Positions 24,488-35,259 of a stretch of 64,000 nt of DNA are shown here, in pieces. The notes under the pieces were generated by a model that made no database searches, was not told the DNA's origin, and saw only the letters and a list, made by a program, of their open reading frames with translations. Source of the DNA: Paragyromitra xinjiangensis. Lineage: Eukaryota; Ascomycota; Pezizomycetes; Pezizales; Discinaceae. The stretch is taken from contig JBCAMK010000003.1 in the NCBI GenBank assembly GCA_038503065.1, forward strand, positions 2,356,001 to 2,420,000. Direction: 5' to 3'. Made by a program: the position numbers and the translations under genes. How positions within the stretch are numbered: position 1 is the first letter of the stretch; every line of letters starts with the position of its first letter.

Positions 24488-25007
24488 GTGGGATGTGATA
24501 TCTGTGTGTTTTCCTAGAGCTAGCCATTCCGGAGAAGCGTGTTAACAGGATGTGGATACGTGCGAGATTCTGGTGCTGGAATTTTTTATGTTGTCTCTAA
24601 GCGTTCCTTAGCCATAATGTAGATCACTGTTAGTACATGTAGTTAGCATAGACAAGCGATGCATTATTTATTTTGTTGGATAGAATTGAGTTGCCACGTT
24701 ATCTCTCAGGAAGCTACATGTAGTTCTATCCATCCACGCTCATGAAATCTTGAATGTTGGGAGTAGACAAGCTAGGGAGGAGTCGGAAGTAGCTGGGTAA
24801 TCTTTCCATGTTTCCGAAACCGGTATCGGTGCTAATGAATTTCAAAAAGTATCTAGGTACATCCAGACTCTTGAAGCTGTTACTCCTAGTCTGCAATTCC
24901 AAATACATCAAAGCTTCAGTTCCCGCTCAGACCTACCTCAAAAGTCAGTCACTGTCATCTGGGAGCCAAAACCAATGTTAAAGGAATTGAACACACCTCT
25001 CCTCGAG
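24488..25007. other. Convergent intergenic region with two TACATGTA sites
   Basis: Lies between the 3' ends of the LPMO and RidA genes. TACATGTA is at 24634-24641 and 24715-24722, both followed by GTT. No gene was found. Confidence 0.6.
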
Positions 25008-25733
25008 TCAATTCTCTAAGGCAATGCATTCAATTTCAACAGGCACGCCCTTTGGCAGCTGCTTCGCAGCAACACAACTCCTTGCTGGCTTGTGCGTGCC
25101 GAACCGCTTCTCGTAGACCGCATTCATACGAGCGAAATTGGCCATATCATCCAAGAATACGGTGGTCTTGACGACTCTGCTAAGATTGCTGTTGGCTGCT
25201 TTCAAGACAGCCGTGATGTTGTTGAAGACAGCATCCTGTTTTTGGGTGAGCCGTAGATCGCTTATGGTAGGGTTAGAAGCGTACAGTAGCCTCCTCGATA
25301 GTGCCCTGGATAACATTGCCGTCCTTGTCGGCGGGAATGTTGCCGGAGCAGAAGATCAGGCCATTGGCTTTGACGGCTTGGGACTATGCATGCTCTCATT
25401 GAAAAATTAGTTTTTGACAGACTATTAGGAAACGACACCAAGAAAGTGGAGCCTTACGTATGGGCCAGCGGCTTTTCAATCAATTCAAAAGAAACGAGAG
25501 ATCAGCAAGTGTGACAATTGCTCAACTTAAGGGCGTCTTACGAGGTGCAGCGTCGGCGGAGAAAACCTAAAATTGTTAAAAAGAAGCGTCTTTCTCCAAC
25601 AACAGCTGCAATTGAAACGCAGTGAACTCACAGGAGTAATTGCGGAAGACATCTTTCGATAACTGTGAAGAATTGTTCTACGAGGAAACACGAGATTGGT
25701 GAATAAAGGCAGACGGGAAATAGTTGGGGGCAT
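25008..25733 (-). CDS. RidA/YjgF/UK114 family 2-iminobutanoate deaminase
   Basis: Five exons, 25632-25733, 25542-25566, 25458-25471, 25285-25383 and 25008-25235, give 155 residues. Exons 2 and 3 are only 25 and 14 nt. RidA hydrolyses reactive enamine/imine intermediates from Ser/Thr dehydratase. Family motifs: VFSADAAPPAGPYSQA (split over four exons), GLIFCSGNIPAD, VVKTTVFLDDMANFARMN, and HKPARSCVAAKQLPKG followed by VEIECIAL, including the conserved Arg and Cys. The first 27 residues (Arg-rich, no acids) look like a mitochondrial presequence; Met28 (MSSAIT) would start a cytosolic form. The last intron is placed at CAG|GAT because that aligns the IEEATDAVF join with yeast Mmf1 without a gap; the nearer TAAG would break the frame. 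Confidence 0.88.
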
Positions 25734-26460
25734 TTGGCGGGGAAGAGGGGTAGGTTATACAGTTCAGGATAGTGGGGAGCCAGAGCCGGTTAGTCCCGCG
25801 GGCACTAACATTTACGTGCTGTATCACAACAACCTCGTGATCCCTCCCGGCTCACTTGCGCCTGTGTTTTGTCCTAAGGTATCTACAAGTATATACAATA
25901 TATTTCGGAGTGATTGTCCATAGGTTGGCTGTGATGCCGTTCTATCATTTAGGCTCACTCGTTGTTTTGCCAAGACGCGACGATATGACATGAAGAGTAC
26001 ATGTAATTCTTTCTCCTAGGTATATGTAGTTAAGAGGCGATGACTGCCGTATTGGCCAAGGGGCCGTAGGTACATGTAGTTGTGGGTCATAAGGTTTGTT
26101 TCGTTGAAACTAGGCAGCAAGCCTCTAGGCACTGTTGGTATGTGAAAATGATAGGATGTGGTATAAGAGTATTCAATTTTAGTAGGGATCTACACCTCTG
26201 TGCCTATGGCGGCCTAATTTTCCTCACGTCCTATCCCTTCTACAAGACTCTCTATTCTGAAGCCCACAGACACATTTCCCCCACCATCCTTCCAGCCCAT
26301 AGCGACTCTGTGTTTCTGCTCAAAAAAAAAAATAGTAATACACAAAATACGCGGATAAGAGGCTAGTGCCAACCAAGATCGAATAAAACCAAGGCTAGGA
26401 ACCAGAGAGAATTACATTGATCCATATTTTAAAACCCCAGTCGCTATTAACAGATAACCG
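25734..26460. other. Intergenic region with two TACATGTA sites
   Basis: Contains the RidA promoter side and the Y14 3' flank. TACATGTA lies at 25998-26005 and 26071-26078, and a near match (TATATGTAGTT) lies near 26022. No gene could be supported. Confidence 0.55.
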
Positions 26461-27231
26461 CTATCCGATTCGATCCTCCAAGTTTCTTGGAATGACCGCT
26501 GGCTCCTCGGCATCACCATCCTTTGGTGCAGGTGACCTACTTCTTGGCCTTGTGGCACGACCTCTAGGTCTTCCCTGGTCCCCGTCGCCGGCACCGCCTC
26601 GTCGGCTAAACCCTCCCCCAGCTCCGCCACTGCGGTTGGCGTTGTTATTGTGGCCGGGCGGCGGGCGCACAAAGGCAAAGTCGGTGTAAATGGTTTGGTC
26701 GAGGAGCTTCGTGTTATTCGTCTGGGCGATAGCCTCGCGGGCTTCAGCGAGAGTCGAGTATTCTATTAGTGCGTACCCCTGGGAGATTGAAAAAAAGTAT
26801 TGTAATTAGCAGTTGTGAGTGGAATTGCGACACTGAGGGATGGTGCTGCAGATAGGCGCCTGAATACAGCCTTAGGAAGCTCATGTAGCTCTATGGCCCA
26901 ATTTTTTATCTAGAGGGAATACGCAGGGTGGGAGAGATGGGTTATTAAGCTTCGAAGACAAACTCCATACCTTCACGTAACCTGTTCGTCGGTCAAGATT
27001 CAGGTGCAAGTTCTGGATATCTCCGTACTCTCCAAATCGTTCTTGCAGATCTTCCTCGCTAGCCTCTTCATGTACGTTCGTCACGAGCACGATCCACCCT
27101 TCAATAGACCTCACAGCGAATGCACCAGCGCCAGTTTTGGGAGCAGAACCAGACTTTGACGTGCCAGATTCCTCAAGCTGCTCTTCAGCAGGGGGCACAT
27201 CGTCAATTTCCATCTCAGCAGTGTCAGCCAT
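26461..27231 (-). CDS. Exon junction complex RNA-binding protein Y14 (RBM8A)
   Basis: Two exons, 26971-27231 and 26461-26778, give 192 residues; the 192 bp intron is phase 0 and falls inside the RRM. An acidic N-terminal segment is followed by the Y14 signature: [20 protein letters not shown], then [20 protein letters not shown], then [17 protein letters not shown]. By family knowledge Y14 pairs with Mago and sits on spliced mRNA upstream of exon junctions. The C-terminal tail is Gly/Arg-rich with an RSRSP element like that of animal Y14, then an acidic end. The intron-rich genes of this window suit a fungus that keeps an exon junction complex. The gene is divergent from SWT1, sharing a 784 bp interval. 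Confidence 0.9.
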
Positions 27232-28015
27232 GATGTCGACTTGCAGAAGGCCCGAAGATCAAAGAAGGGGAACTCGAGGGGTAGATGGAGGTGGCTTCGT
27301 TGTGTATAGAGAGGGGCCCGAATTCAATGGATGTTGTTGGTGATAAAATGGGCGTGGCAGACAAGAAGGCTAGGTCTTGGCTTGTGAGCATGTCTCACAG
27401 GGCAAACAAGCCAATTGTCTTGAAGACTAGCGGAGTTGAGGCTGAAATTTTGTTACCCGGCTTACTAACTTCGCAGTATGATTACCCGGCCACTCTTATG
27501 GCAATTCCTCACGGAGTGCCTTGATACACACACAAGTTGCGGGACAATCACCCTCTGTCACTCGTGGTGCGTTGCCTACCTTTCATTTCTCGTTGCCCTA
27601 GTAGCTCATTTGGATGCACAGCGATTTCTATCTAACCGAGGGTGGTATTGCTGCTCAACCCGTTTGTCCCTTCTGGTTGGCTTATAAGTCCTCTTTTGCC
27701 ACCCGCATCTCTCCGGCTGGTGCTTCTCATGCCATTCTCAATCCTTCTCCGTGTCTCTTCATCTGGATTCTGCTAGTAATTTCGTGTTTCGGGAAAACTC
27801 CCTCCTTTCATTCTCTCTCTCTCTCTCTTCCACCCATCGACCTAATCTTGCGAAATCTCGTGACTTCCTCTGGCACCGAAATTGTCTAACTTATTCCCGT
27901 CACTTTCTTGATATTTCAATACCAATAACCACATCACACGGTATTCTCTCTTAAGTTTCTGTTCTCGTCTTTAACCTCTTCAAGACTAATTTCTAAAGTT
28001 TAAGCCTAGCAAAAA
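27232..28015. promoter_or_regulatory. Divergent promoter region between Y14 and SWT1
   Basis: A 784 bp interval between two start codons pointing away from each other. It has a CT dinucleotide tract near 27813-27831 and a pyrimidine-rich stretch up to the SWT1 ATG, both typical of fungal leaders. No coding sequence is supported. Confidence 0.5.
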
Positions 28016-30276
28016 ATGTTCCAGAGTAGTAGCACAGGACATGGTAATACTCTGGCCACCAAACCCTGGTGGGAGCCGGATCTAAGCACTGCTGCAGAGC
28101 CCATATTAAAGGCGCCAGAGCCTAAGAATGGACTGGCTTCTTCACGATGGGCGGTAGTGAGTGACGACAGGAAGCTTACTCCACAATTTGCTGGTTTCAG
28201 CAAGAATATGGCACCCATTGGGCACACTCATAGTAGTGCCGGTAATCAAATCACCGACAGTGGCTCTGGCTCAAGGCCGGAACATGAATTCTCTTTCAAT
28301 TTTGGGCACAAACCCACCCCTCAAATGTCTACAAGAGTTAATACTACTCATCCTGAGATGTTTAATTCTTTCATGGGAGGAAACTATGAGAACTTTGGGG
28401 GTGTTACTTGGCAACCTCAATCTGTTACCCAGGATCAACTCCTCGATGCCCCCGTTAGCTTTCATTTAGAAATTGAGATGGACGACGACGGTGATGTTGT
28501 TATGATAGATCTAAGTGATCCTAATACTATTATGTTGATTGATAAGGTGGCCCGAGCTGAACGTGAGGCTGGCACAACGGACGAACGTACTGGCGTAAGT
28601 CCGGCCCCAACGTAATATTATTATATGACATTTGATACATTTAATCTACTGGAGTTTTGGTAGGGGGGGTGCTAACGGGTGTAGTTGAAACCCGAAATTC
28701 GGCCTGTGGTCTCCAGCTTACGCATTAGTGACCCTTCTTGTGTGTTCGTTATTGATACGAATTTCATTCTCTCGCATCTTCAACTGGTGAACAATCTCGC
28801 TTTATCACACCCTCGTTGGAGGAACGTCACTGTCATGCCATGGGCTACAATACAAGAGCTTGATGGCCTCAAGAAGTCTGCCAGACAGAACGATGGTATT
28901 GAAGTCGCCAAGTTAGCCCGAAGCGCTATTAATTGGGCATATAGAGCATTTGGGAGACGCGACCCTGGTGTTTGGGCTCAAATTAAACAAGAGAAATGTG
29001 ATAACGACGCTAGCCATGGGGATGCTGCCATCCTTGATTGTTGTGTGTAAGTACTTATCATCTGAAGAATAAATCTTAATTTTTTTACTAATTTAAACCT
29101 ACAACTAGATATTTCCAAATGCAAGGTCACCCTACAGTTCTTTTGTCGCGTGATAAAAATCTCTGCCTCCAGGCAATGAGTTATAGTACGGGCTTTTCGC
29201 ATACACTTACCTGAATGTGCATGATGCTGATTACAATTACAGATATTAGCATTGTTGCCCTAGATGGTGCTACAAAAACTGTCGAGGGTATACTTTCTCG
29301 TTTTGTGATAAATCCCCCAAACCCTCAAGCTACGCCGGTGCCAAATGAGCGGCCAGCTCCTTCCATTTTAGCCAGGAGCGTGGATACGACGCACATACCA
29401 GCACATGAATCCCCCTCCTCTCCTCCTCCTCCCCCTCATACGCAAAGACCAGCTCGTTCACCCATGCTTTTTGCTACGGATAATGCAGTTCCTACGAATT
29501 TTCCAGCGCCCAATGTTACATCAGTACCCTTCGTACCTGCTAATATCGAGGAGCAAAAAATCCAACATCCTTTTTATCCAACTCCTAGTATCGATGTACC
29601 TTACCTCCAATATGGGACAAAGATTATGGGGACTACCACGGCAATTTCCTCGAAGGGCCTCCAAGATTCTATCTATGCCCCTGGCAACAAGGCATCGATT
29701 CCTAAATCTCGTAAGTACGCTATTTCAATCGTCAAACCTTCCTCTAGGCGGTCCGAAGCGCCTTTTCTACAAAACCCAGTCGTAAAAGACGGATCCGGCA
29801 AGAACAACGTGGATATCAAGTTAGGGCTCAAGGGTCTTCTTCAGAAGATCTCTCGCGAGTTGGTCATCAATATTGTTCCATTATTGAAGAAGTGCGCCCT
29901 TGATAAATTGGGGAATATGGATACTCTGCAACATCTCAACATTTGCCCAGAAAAACAGGTACATAACATTCTTGATATGGAAAGGTTCTTTCATACACAT
30001 TGGATGACCATATTCACCGAGATTTTTCCGGACAATCTGCAGCAAGTGTTTTTAAACGCAGAGCTGAATCAACGTTATGCCAGCTGGGTCTATTGGACGG
30101 AGTTCAGCGGGCCGACTGCAACTGGGCCTAAAAAGTGGGATATTAGAAGGTGGATTGAGGAATGGGATCTGATCTGGAAGAGGTTGATCTATACTGAAAG
30201 GGAGGCGATGACAAATATGAACTTGGTCAATGAGTGGAGGGCTGCCTTGGTAAATGTGGGGCTGTCGGACGACTAA
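28016..30276 (+). CDS. SWT1: SWT1-like PIN-domain RNA endonuclease
   Basis: Four exons, 28016-28594, 28685-29046, 29109-29185 and 29243-30276, give 683 residues; phases 0, 2 and 1. The N-terminal 200 residues are disordered. The PIN domain starts at about 212 with CVFVIDTNFILSHL (Asp217), then IQELDGLKKSARQ (Glu251), GDAAILD (Asp306 or Asp311) and LLSRDKN (Asp328): the four acids that bind the catalytic metal. A Pro-rich linker follows, then a helical C-terminal region like that of Swt1. In yeast Swt1 is an endoribonuclease that works in nuclear mRNP quality control at the nuclear pore. The three small introns cut the PIN domain, and the active site is whole only after splicing. Confidence 0.9.
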
Positions 30277-33200
30277 GCTACAGTACCTCATAGTTTCCAT
30301 ACTTACATTTACAAAGGAATTCAGTTTTTTTGTTCGTTCCTGCTTTATTTCTCTTCTAGTCCACAGATTTTTCTTCGAATTTTCACAATTTTTCGTCTCT
30401 TCTCGTGTAGCCATCCAGTCATGTAGAAGAAAGGCTCTATTTTCTTTTGTTGCCCCATTTAACTCTAGTTGGTATTTTCCTTCTTCTACCCACTTTCTAC
30501 CAACGTTTAGTCAACATCTATTCCTCTTCAACTGGGAAAGAATCTTCAAGGAAATTATATGCTAGTTAGAGATGGAACATCCTTTTCTGCGGCAGTGAAC
30601 GCATACTTTTATGGCGTCAATATACAATTTTTTTCCAAATAAAGTAGTTTTTCAAGTTCTGCAATCAAAAAAATACCCCCAATATGCCTGGAGTTAGTCG
30701 CATATAGACTTATTAGTAGCTAAGCCTCTCAGCTTACTGTGTTGAGTCGTTGTCTACGGATTTAAGCATCGCTAATTCTATTCCCCATACATGAGCATGT
30801 CCTGGAACCTTAACCAGTTGCCAAGGATAAATATACCCACCACATAAATAACTTACTCCAAACACACTTTTTCAACACTGCGAAAGGCTTTCGCACTGAG
30901 CATAAGGTCCTACGGATTTCACGCCCGGGCGATCTAAACGCGATAATGGGACCCACTCCTACCTGCCTAAAATACTTATCTATTATGGTATAGGTATTCG
31001 ATTTCATGTGATCCTCCAATACGATGCAACGCCAGCGGTGGCGGCTCCGTCTACGCTGTAAGCGCGCGTAGGCGAGTGGGTACAAAATAGACGCGTATAT
31101 AAAAGCTGATTGGCACAGGGGGATTGGCGAAGGTTTACCGATGGAAAAGCACCATAACCAGCTCGATTAAAAACAGGCCTCTGGGCATCGGTTTCTAAGG
31201 GATATTTCAAGATCTAGGCTGAGGGACGATTCGCCATCACCTGTCCGTTTGTTTGGTGCCACATTCCCATGTCTTAGGAGGCGGTGTATGATGCTTGCAA
31301 TAGGTGCCCGTTTCCATAGAACTGCTGTTAGCGTTTCGGAGTTCATGCTGGAGTCATGGCCGATCATTGGCCTTAGATATAAGATCGAACCGGATGCAGG
31401 TACGGTGTAACGTCGGTGCTTCAATGAATCGGCTAAATATACTCTGGACTTTCATAGCCGCAAAACTAGTGAGTAATCGCTACTCACTACCTTCGGGTTT
31501 CGGACTTTTTTTCTGGTCAAATGTACTAGCGGCGAAGGGCTAGTAGGGTACTCTACATGTGCTGTACTCACTGCCCATGTACCTTGGTGCATTGGGACCA
31601 TGGCAAATCATCGTACTTTAAGATATGGTCCAGGATGCAGCAGGACACCTAGCCCTTGTATTGGCCGATAATATTTGGAGATATCTTCGGCTTCTGACTG
31701 CGCCTCATATGCATCTAGACCAATATAGAGATGAATATGGCACTGGAGGGGTGATAGTCCGGCCCCCGTATATCTGAAAATTCACGTGAGAACGTGTATT
31801 CAAATAGAAATTGGGAAAATAAGTCTCCCGAGCTTAGTTTGGGAGCGGCTGGTAAACGGGAGGTTTGCGATACGTCTGCTACTTTGGTTACTTTGTAGGG
31901 AACCCCCTTAAATCTGACGGGAATTTTAAATCTAAGTGGATTTTGAAGTGGGGTCCGCATTCTTGGACTCCTTGCACCTAGTTATGTCTCACTTATCTGC
32001 AACACGCTCCGTATTTGGCAGGCACCTACTAATTATTTATGCTTGAACTTCGTGACCTAGGCTTAACAAGCCCTTAACGCTTCAAAATGAGGTTTGAAAA
32101 CCCCTCAAGCAGCCTACTGCGAGATTATTTCGTGGCAATTACTAGTTGTTAGTACATGCTATCCAATATATTTTCTCTCTCAAATCAGGGTCAGAATTTT
32201 AAAACTACATGTAATTTCACTTTACTTTTGGAGCAACCAGTCTCACTACCAATACTTTTAGCAGGGCAATATCATTTTCCGTCCATGAAATAGGGCGGCT
32301 GATACATTGATAAGGTCGTAGTTCCGGAATATTTAGTATGTAGTCTGAGGCCCGGAGATATCTGTCTACTGAAAGCTGTCGCTCGCTAGTTTAATTTAAA
32401 TTTCGCCCACGCCCTAAGCTGTCCTTCTTCTGCAGCTCATAAATCCGACCCTAAGGAGTACCTCTAACTCTAGTTGAAAAACTTCTGGGTTGCCGGCAAC
32501 TAAAAACATATTCAGGGCAAAAAATTGGATGATTGGTTGGGCGACAATTAATATTACTAACAAGTGGGATGGACAATTATCTGAAAGCTACCTAGTAACC
32601 TCAAACAGTGAAAGCCTAGCAAATAACGGGAATACCAGAAAAAGGCTAGATTGGGTAGAAAAATACCCGCCTCCCAAGCTATTTCATCATAAAGATCGTT
32701 ATTAATTTTTGAAGCGCCCGAGTACTTCGTGATGCTAGGATGTGCCGAACCCTCGAAGCCCTTGCACCGAGGTGTATCGCCACTAGTAATCTTGCTCGCA
32801 GACATAAAAGTGGCTTCCGTAACAGGTACCTCGCTCATCGATGCCTAACACTAATCTTACAGCCCGGGGAACCAGAGTTTGTTATAAAATAGATTTGCTG
32901 GCAAGGAATGTCCTAACAAAATACCCTTAGTTTTCTGGCCCATTCCTATGGATATTAGCACGGAAAGTTCGACCCCCCACGTGGCGGTTGGGCTGAAACG
33001 ATGCTATTGAGTTCATTGTCACATCTCCTATACTAGCACCCTACTGTAGCCTCATAGCACAGGCTGTGCTCCGCTCAGCATCCTTGGAGCTGACCTGGTG
33101 AGGGAACACCTTTCTATTCGCCTCGGATCTTCTGAAAATGACATCGCAGGGTCCCCGTCAGACATCCCGAGAATTGTCGTTGGGGTGACCACCGCACACT

Positions 33201-35259
33201 TTTCAAGAAACTAGGGATATTGTATAGGCTTCTTCTGTAGAGGTCAACCCTGCTCCTGAAACATCCGCTTGTACAATCCCAGTGCCGTCTCTTAGGTAGC
33301 CGTGCTGACTGCCAAAACTGGCAATATGATTCAAGCACTAGCATACGTTACGGAGCGCTCTACCAGGATGCAGAGACCTAACAGTACACGTATAAGGGAA
33401 CTGTCACTTCCACCCTAACACTAATCACGTGACCTTTACTTCGCTGCATCTCACTCCTTGCACCCAAATCGCTGCCTTGACTGGTATACACTTAGTATGT
33501 ATCACGACTGCAGTTGGGATGTCGTTAGCAAAATTCCTTAGTGTCGGAAGTCAACGCCTAGAAGCGAGATATATGAAAGCGTTTTTGTTCCTAGCAGTGA
33601 TCGAAAACAACGGTTCAGATGCCTTTCCTGGACGCTCATGGCCTGCTAGCCACTGGGGGCTAATGGCGCAGTTTCCCTGGCAGCAGCCACAGCTTGTATT
33701 TCTGAACACTAAAGTGCGAATATGGGTTTCGGTATTTGTCCAGGTTATCTTTATTCTAGAGGGGGTCTATGAGAGTACATATAGATAGTAGGTGCAACTT
33801 GGGGTGTTGGCTCGTGCTGCATATATGTATTATCTCATATTCCTGCAATGTGATGCTTTCTGCAGGCAGGCACGTTTACTTGTCCTTGGGTTTCCCGAAT
33901 ACCAAAGACAGACCGCTTAGTTGAACAAGACCGAATGGTTGGCTTTTACTATTCTATATCTGTCCTTTTCTTAACTATCCTAGACTCTTTCAGATAGTTT
34001 GGGGTGACTTTCGTGGAGTCGCTTAAGATTTGGTGAGGCTTTATGGTTGCCGGGAACAATCTTTTTAGTGGTGGGACAAGTACCAAATACGTAAAGAAAA
34101 TGCTTCAGCTCTACGACCGGCTGTCTCTACTTCTACGTGGCGAGGACTTCCTGTGATGTGGGTGGCAAAAAAATTCCTTGGAGAAACTCGTCTGCTCTAT
34201 CATGTATGTTCACCATTTTGATATGATAATCTTCTGATCAAATAGTGCAAGCAATGTGACTAGCCATCATCTAGGAACAGGGAAACTTGATAGGTAGGTG
34301 GGCGGCGTTTCGTGGTTACACGGGTTTCGTCAACAGGCACAGGAATAGGTTCCAACACCAGTCGGCACCTTGATCCAACTATGGCTCCTGCTTCACCCGA
34401 AGCTATTCGGAGGTTGACACTCGTTATTCGGGCCCGAAGCCCTACCTACTCTACCACCATGCAGTTGGGCAGTTACATTTTCGGGGTTCGGCTGCATCCA
34501 AGACAAGCTCCTTTCAAGACGTCCAGGGGCGGCCACACTCACCCAATCAAGACCAACCCGAGGAAAAACAGGGTTGGCATTCGAATTGCCAAGCATAGCG
34601 CAGATCGCCGTTTATAGAAGGGCCCACCGAGACAGGCGGGGCAGTCCTTACGCGTGGAGGAGGGCGGCCCTGACCTGACGAAAAAGCGCGGCAAAAAGGC
34701 AGAACTGATCTGATTTGCTTTAAGTGAGCCTGGCTGGGAAAAAGGGATAGATACAGAAGTACGAATAAATCGAGAAGAAACTAACCGAAGTAGATGCAAC
34801 CATAGGAATAGAAAGAGACGTAAGCATGGCGATAATGTGGTTAAATATAATAATAATATGGTAGTGGGTAAGGCTACAGATATGGGGGGGGAGGAAAATA
34901 TACATAGACTTCGCAGGCAAGTAAAATACATGTGGGTACTCGTGCGCCCATTCCAGCTCCCCGCTCCTTGTCCATATTCGTTTTGTTTCTCTCACCTACA
35001 TCATCCAACACTTGAATCTCCGTCTGTCCATTCATCCCCTGTACTTACATGGGTAGTAGAGGATTTGCCGTCGTTTAATACATCCTTCATCCAGTCTAAA
35101 ACACTACATTAAGTTACCCCTTGGATTACCACCAGGTGATGTTAATACCCCCGTGGACCTTTTGTACCTCTTGATCTGCCCTTTCCGTTGCATCCTTCTC
35201 TCACTTTCTCTCAAACACCCTTCATCAAGAAAAATCGCTGGACGAGAAAGACTGCAGAA
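30277..35259. other. 5 kb gene desert
   Basis: The longest stretch without a supportable gene. ORFs at 30810-31085, 31715-31960, 32557-32838, 33429-33788 and 34312-34617 are short, scattered over both strands and give no recognisable motif. No long terminal repeat, terminal inverted repeat, transposase or reverse transcriptase fragment was seen. One TACATGTA is at 32206-32213. The last 300 bases (about 34960-35259) are pyrimidine-rich and are probably the promoter and leader of the F-box gene. Confidence 0.55.

Larger units (their letters stand above)
21935..26078. repeat. Interspersed TACATGTA palindromes (7 copies)
   Basis: Exact copies lie at 21935, 22431, 23141, 24634, 24715, 25998 and 26071 (start positions). 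Four of them continue as GTT (TACATGTAGTT). None lies inside a supported exon of this interval. An 8-base palindrome is expected about once in 65 kb at equal base frequencies. Confidence 0.75.

Noticed and set aside
25236..25284. Apparent broken frame in RidA
   Set aside because: Placing the acceptor at CAG|GAT gives a gap-free match to the family; no pseudogene is needed.
26779..26970. Y14 intron considered as a snoRNA host
   Set aside because: No C box or D box pair was seen on the transcribed strand.
31340..31420. GGTTCGATC-like box on the minus strand considered as a tRNA T-loop
   Set aside because: The flanking bases do not form a T stem or acceptor stem and there is no A box at a suitable distance.
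33429..33788. ORF of 119 residues in the gene desert
   Set aside because: No motif or membrane pattern beyond random hydrophobic stretches and no neighbouring exons.
34312..34617. ORF considered as a retroelement fragment
   Set aside because: No gag, protease or reverse-transcriptase motif and no repeat border found.
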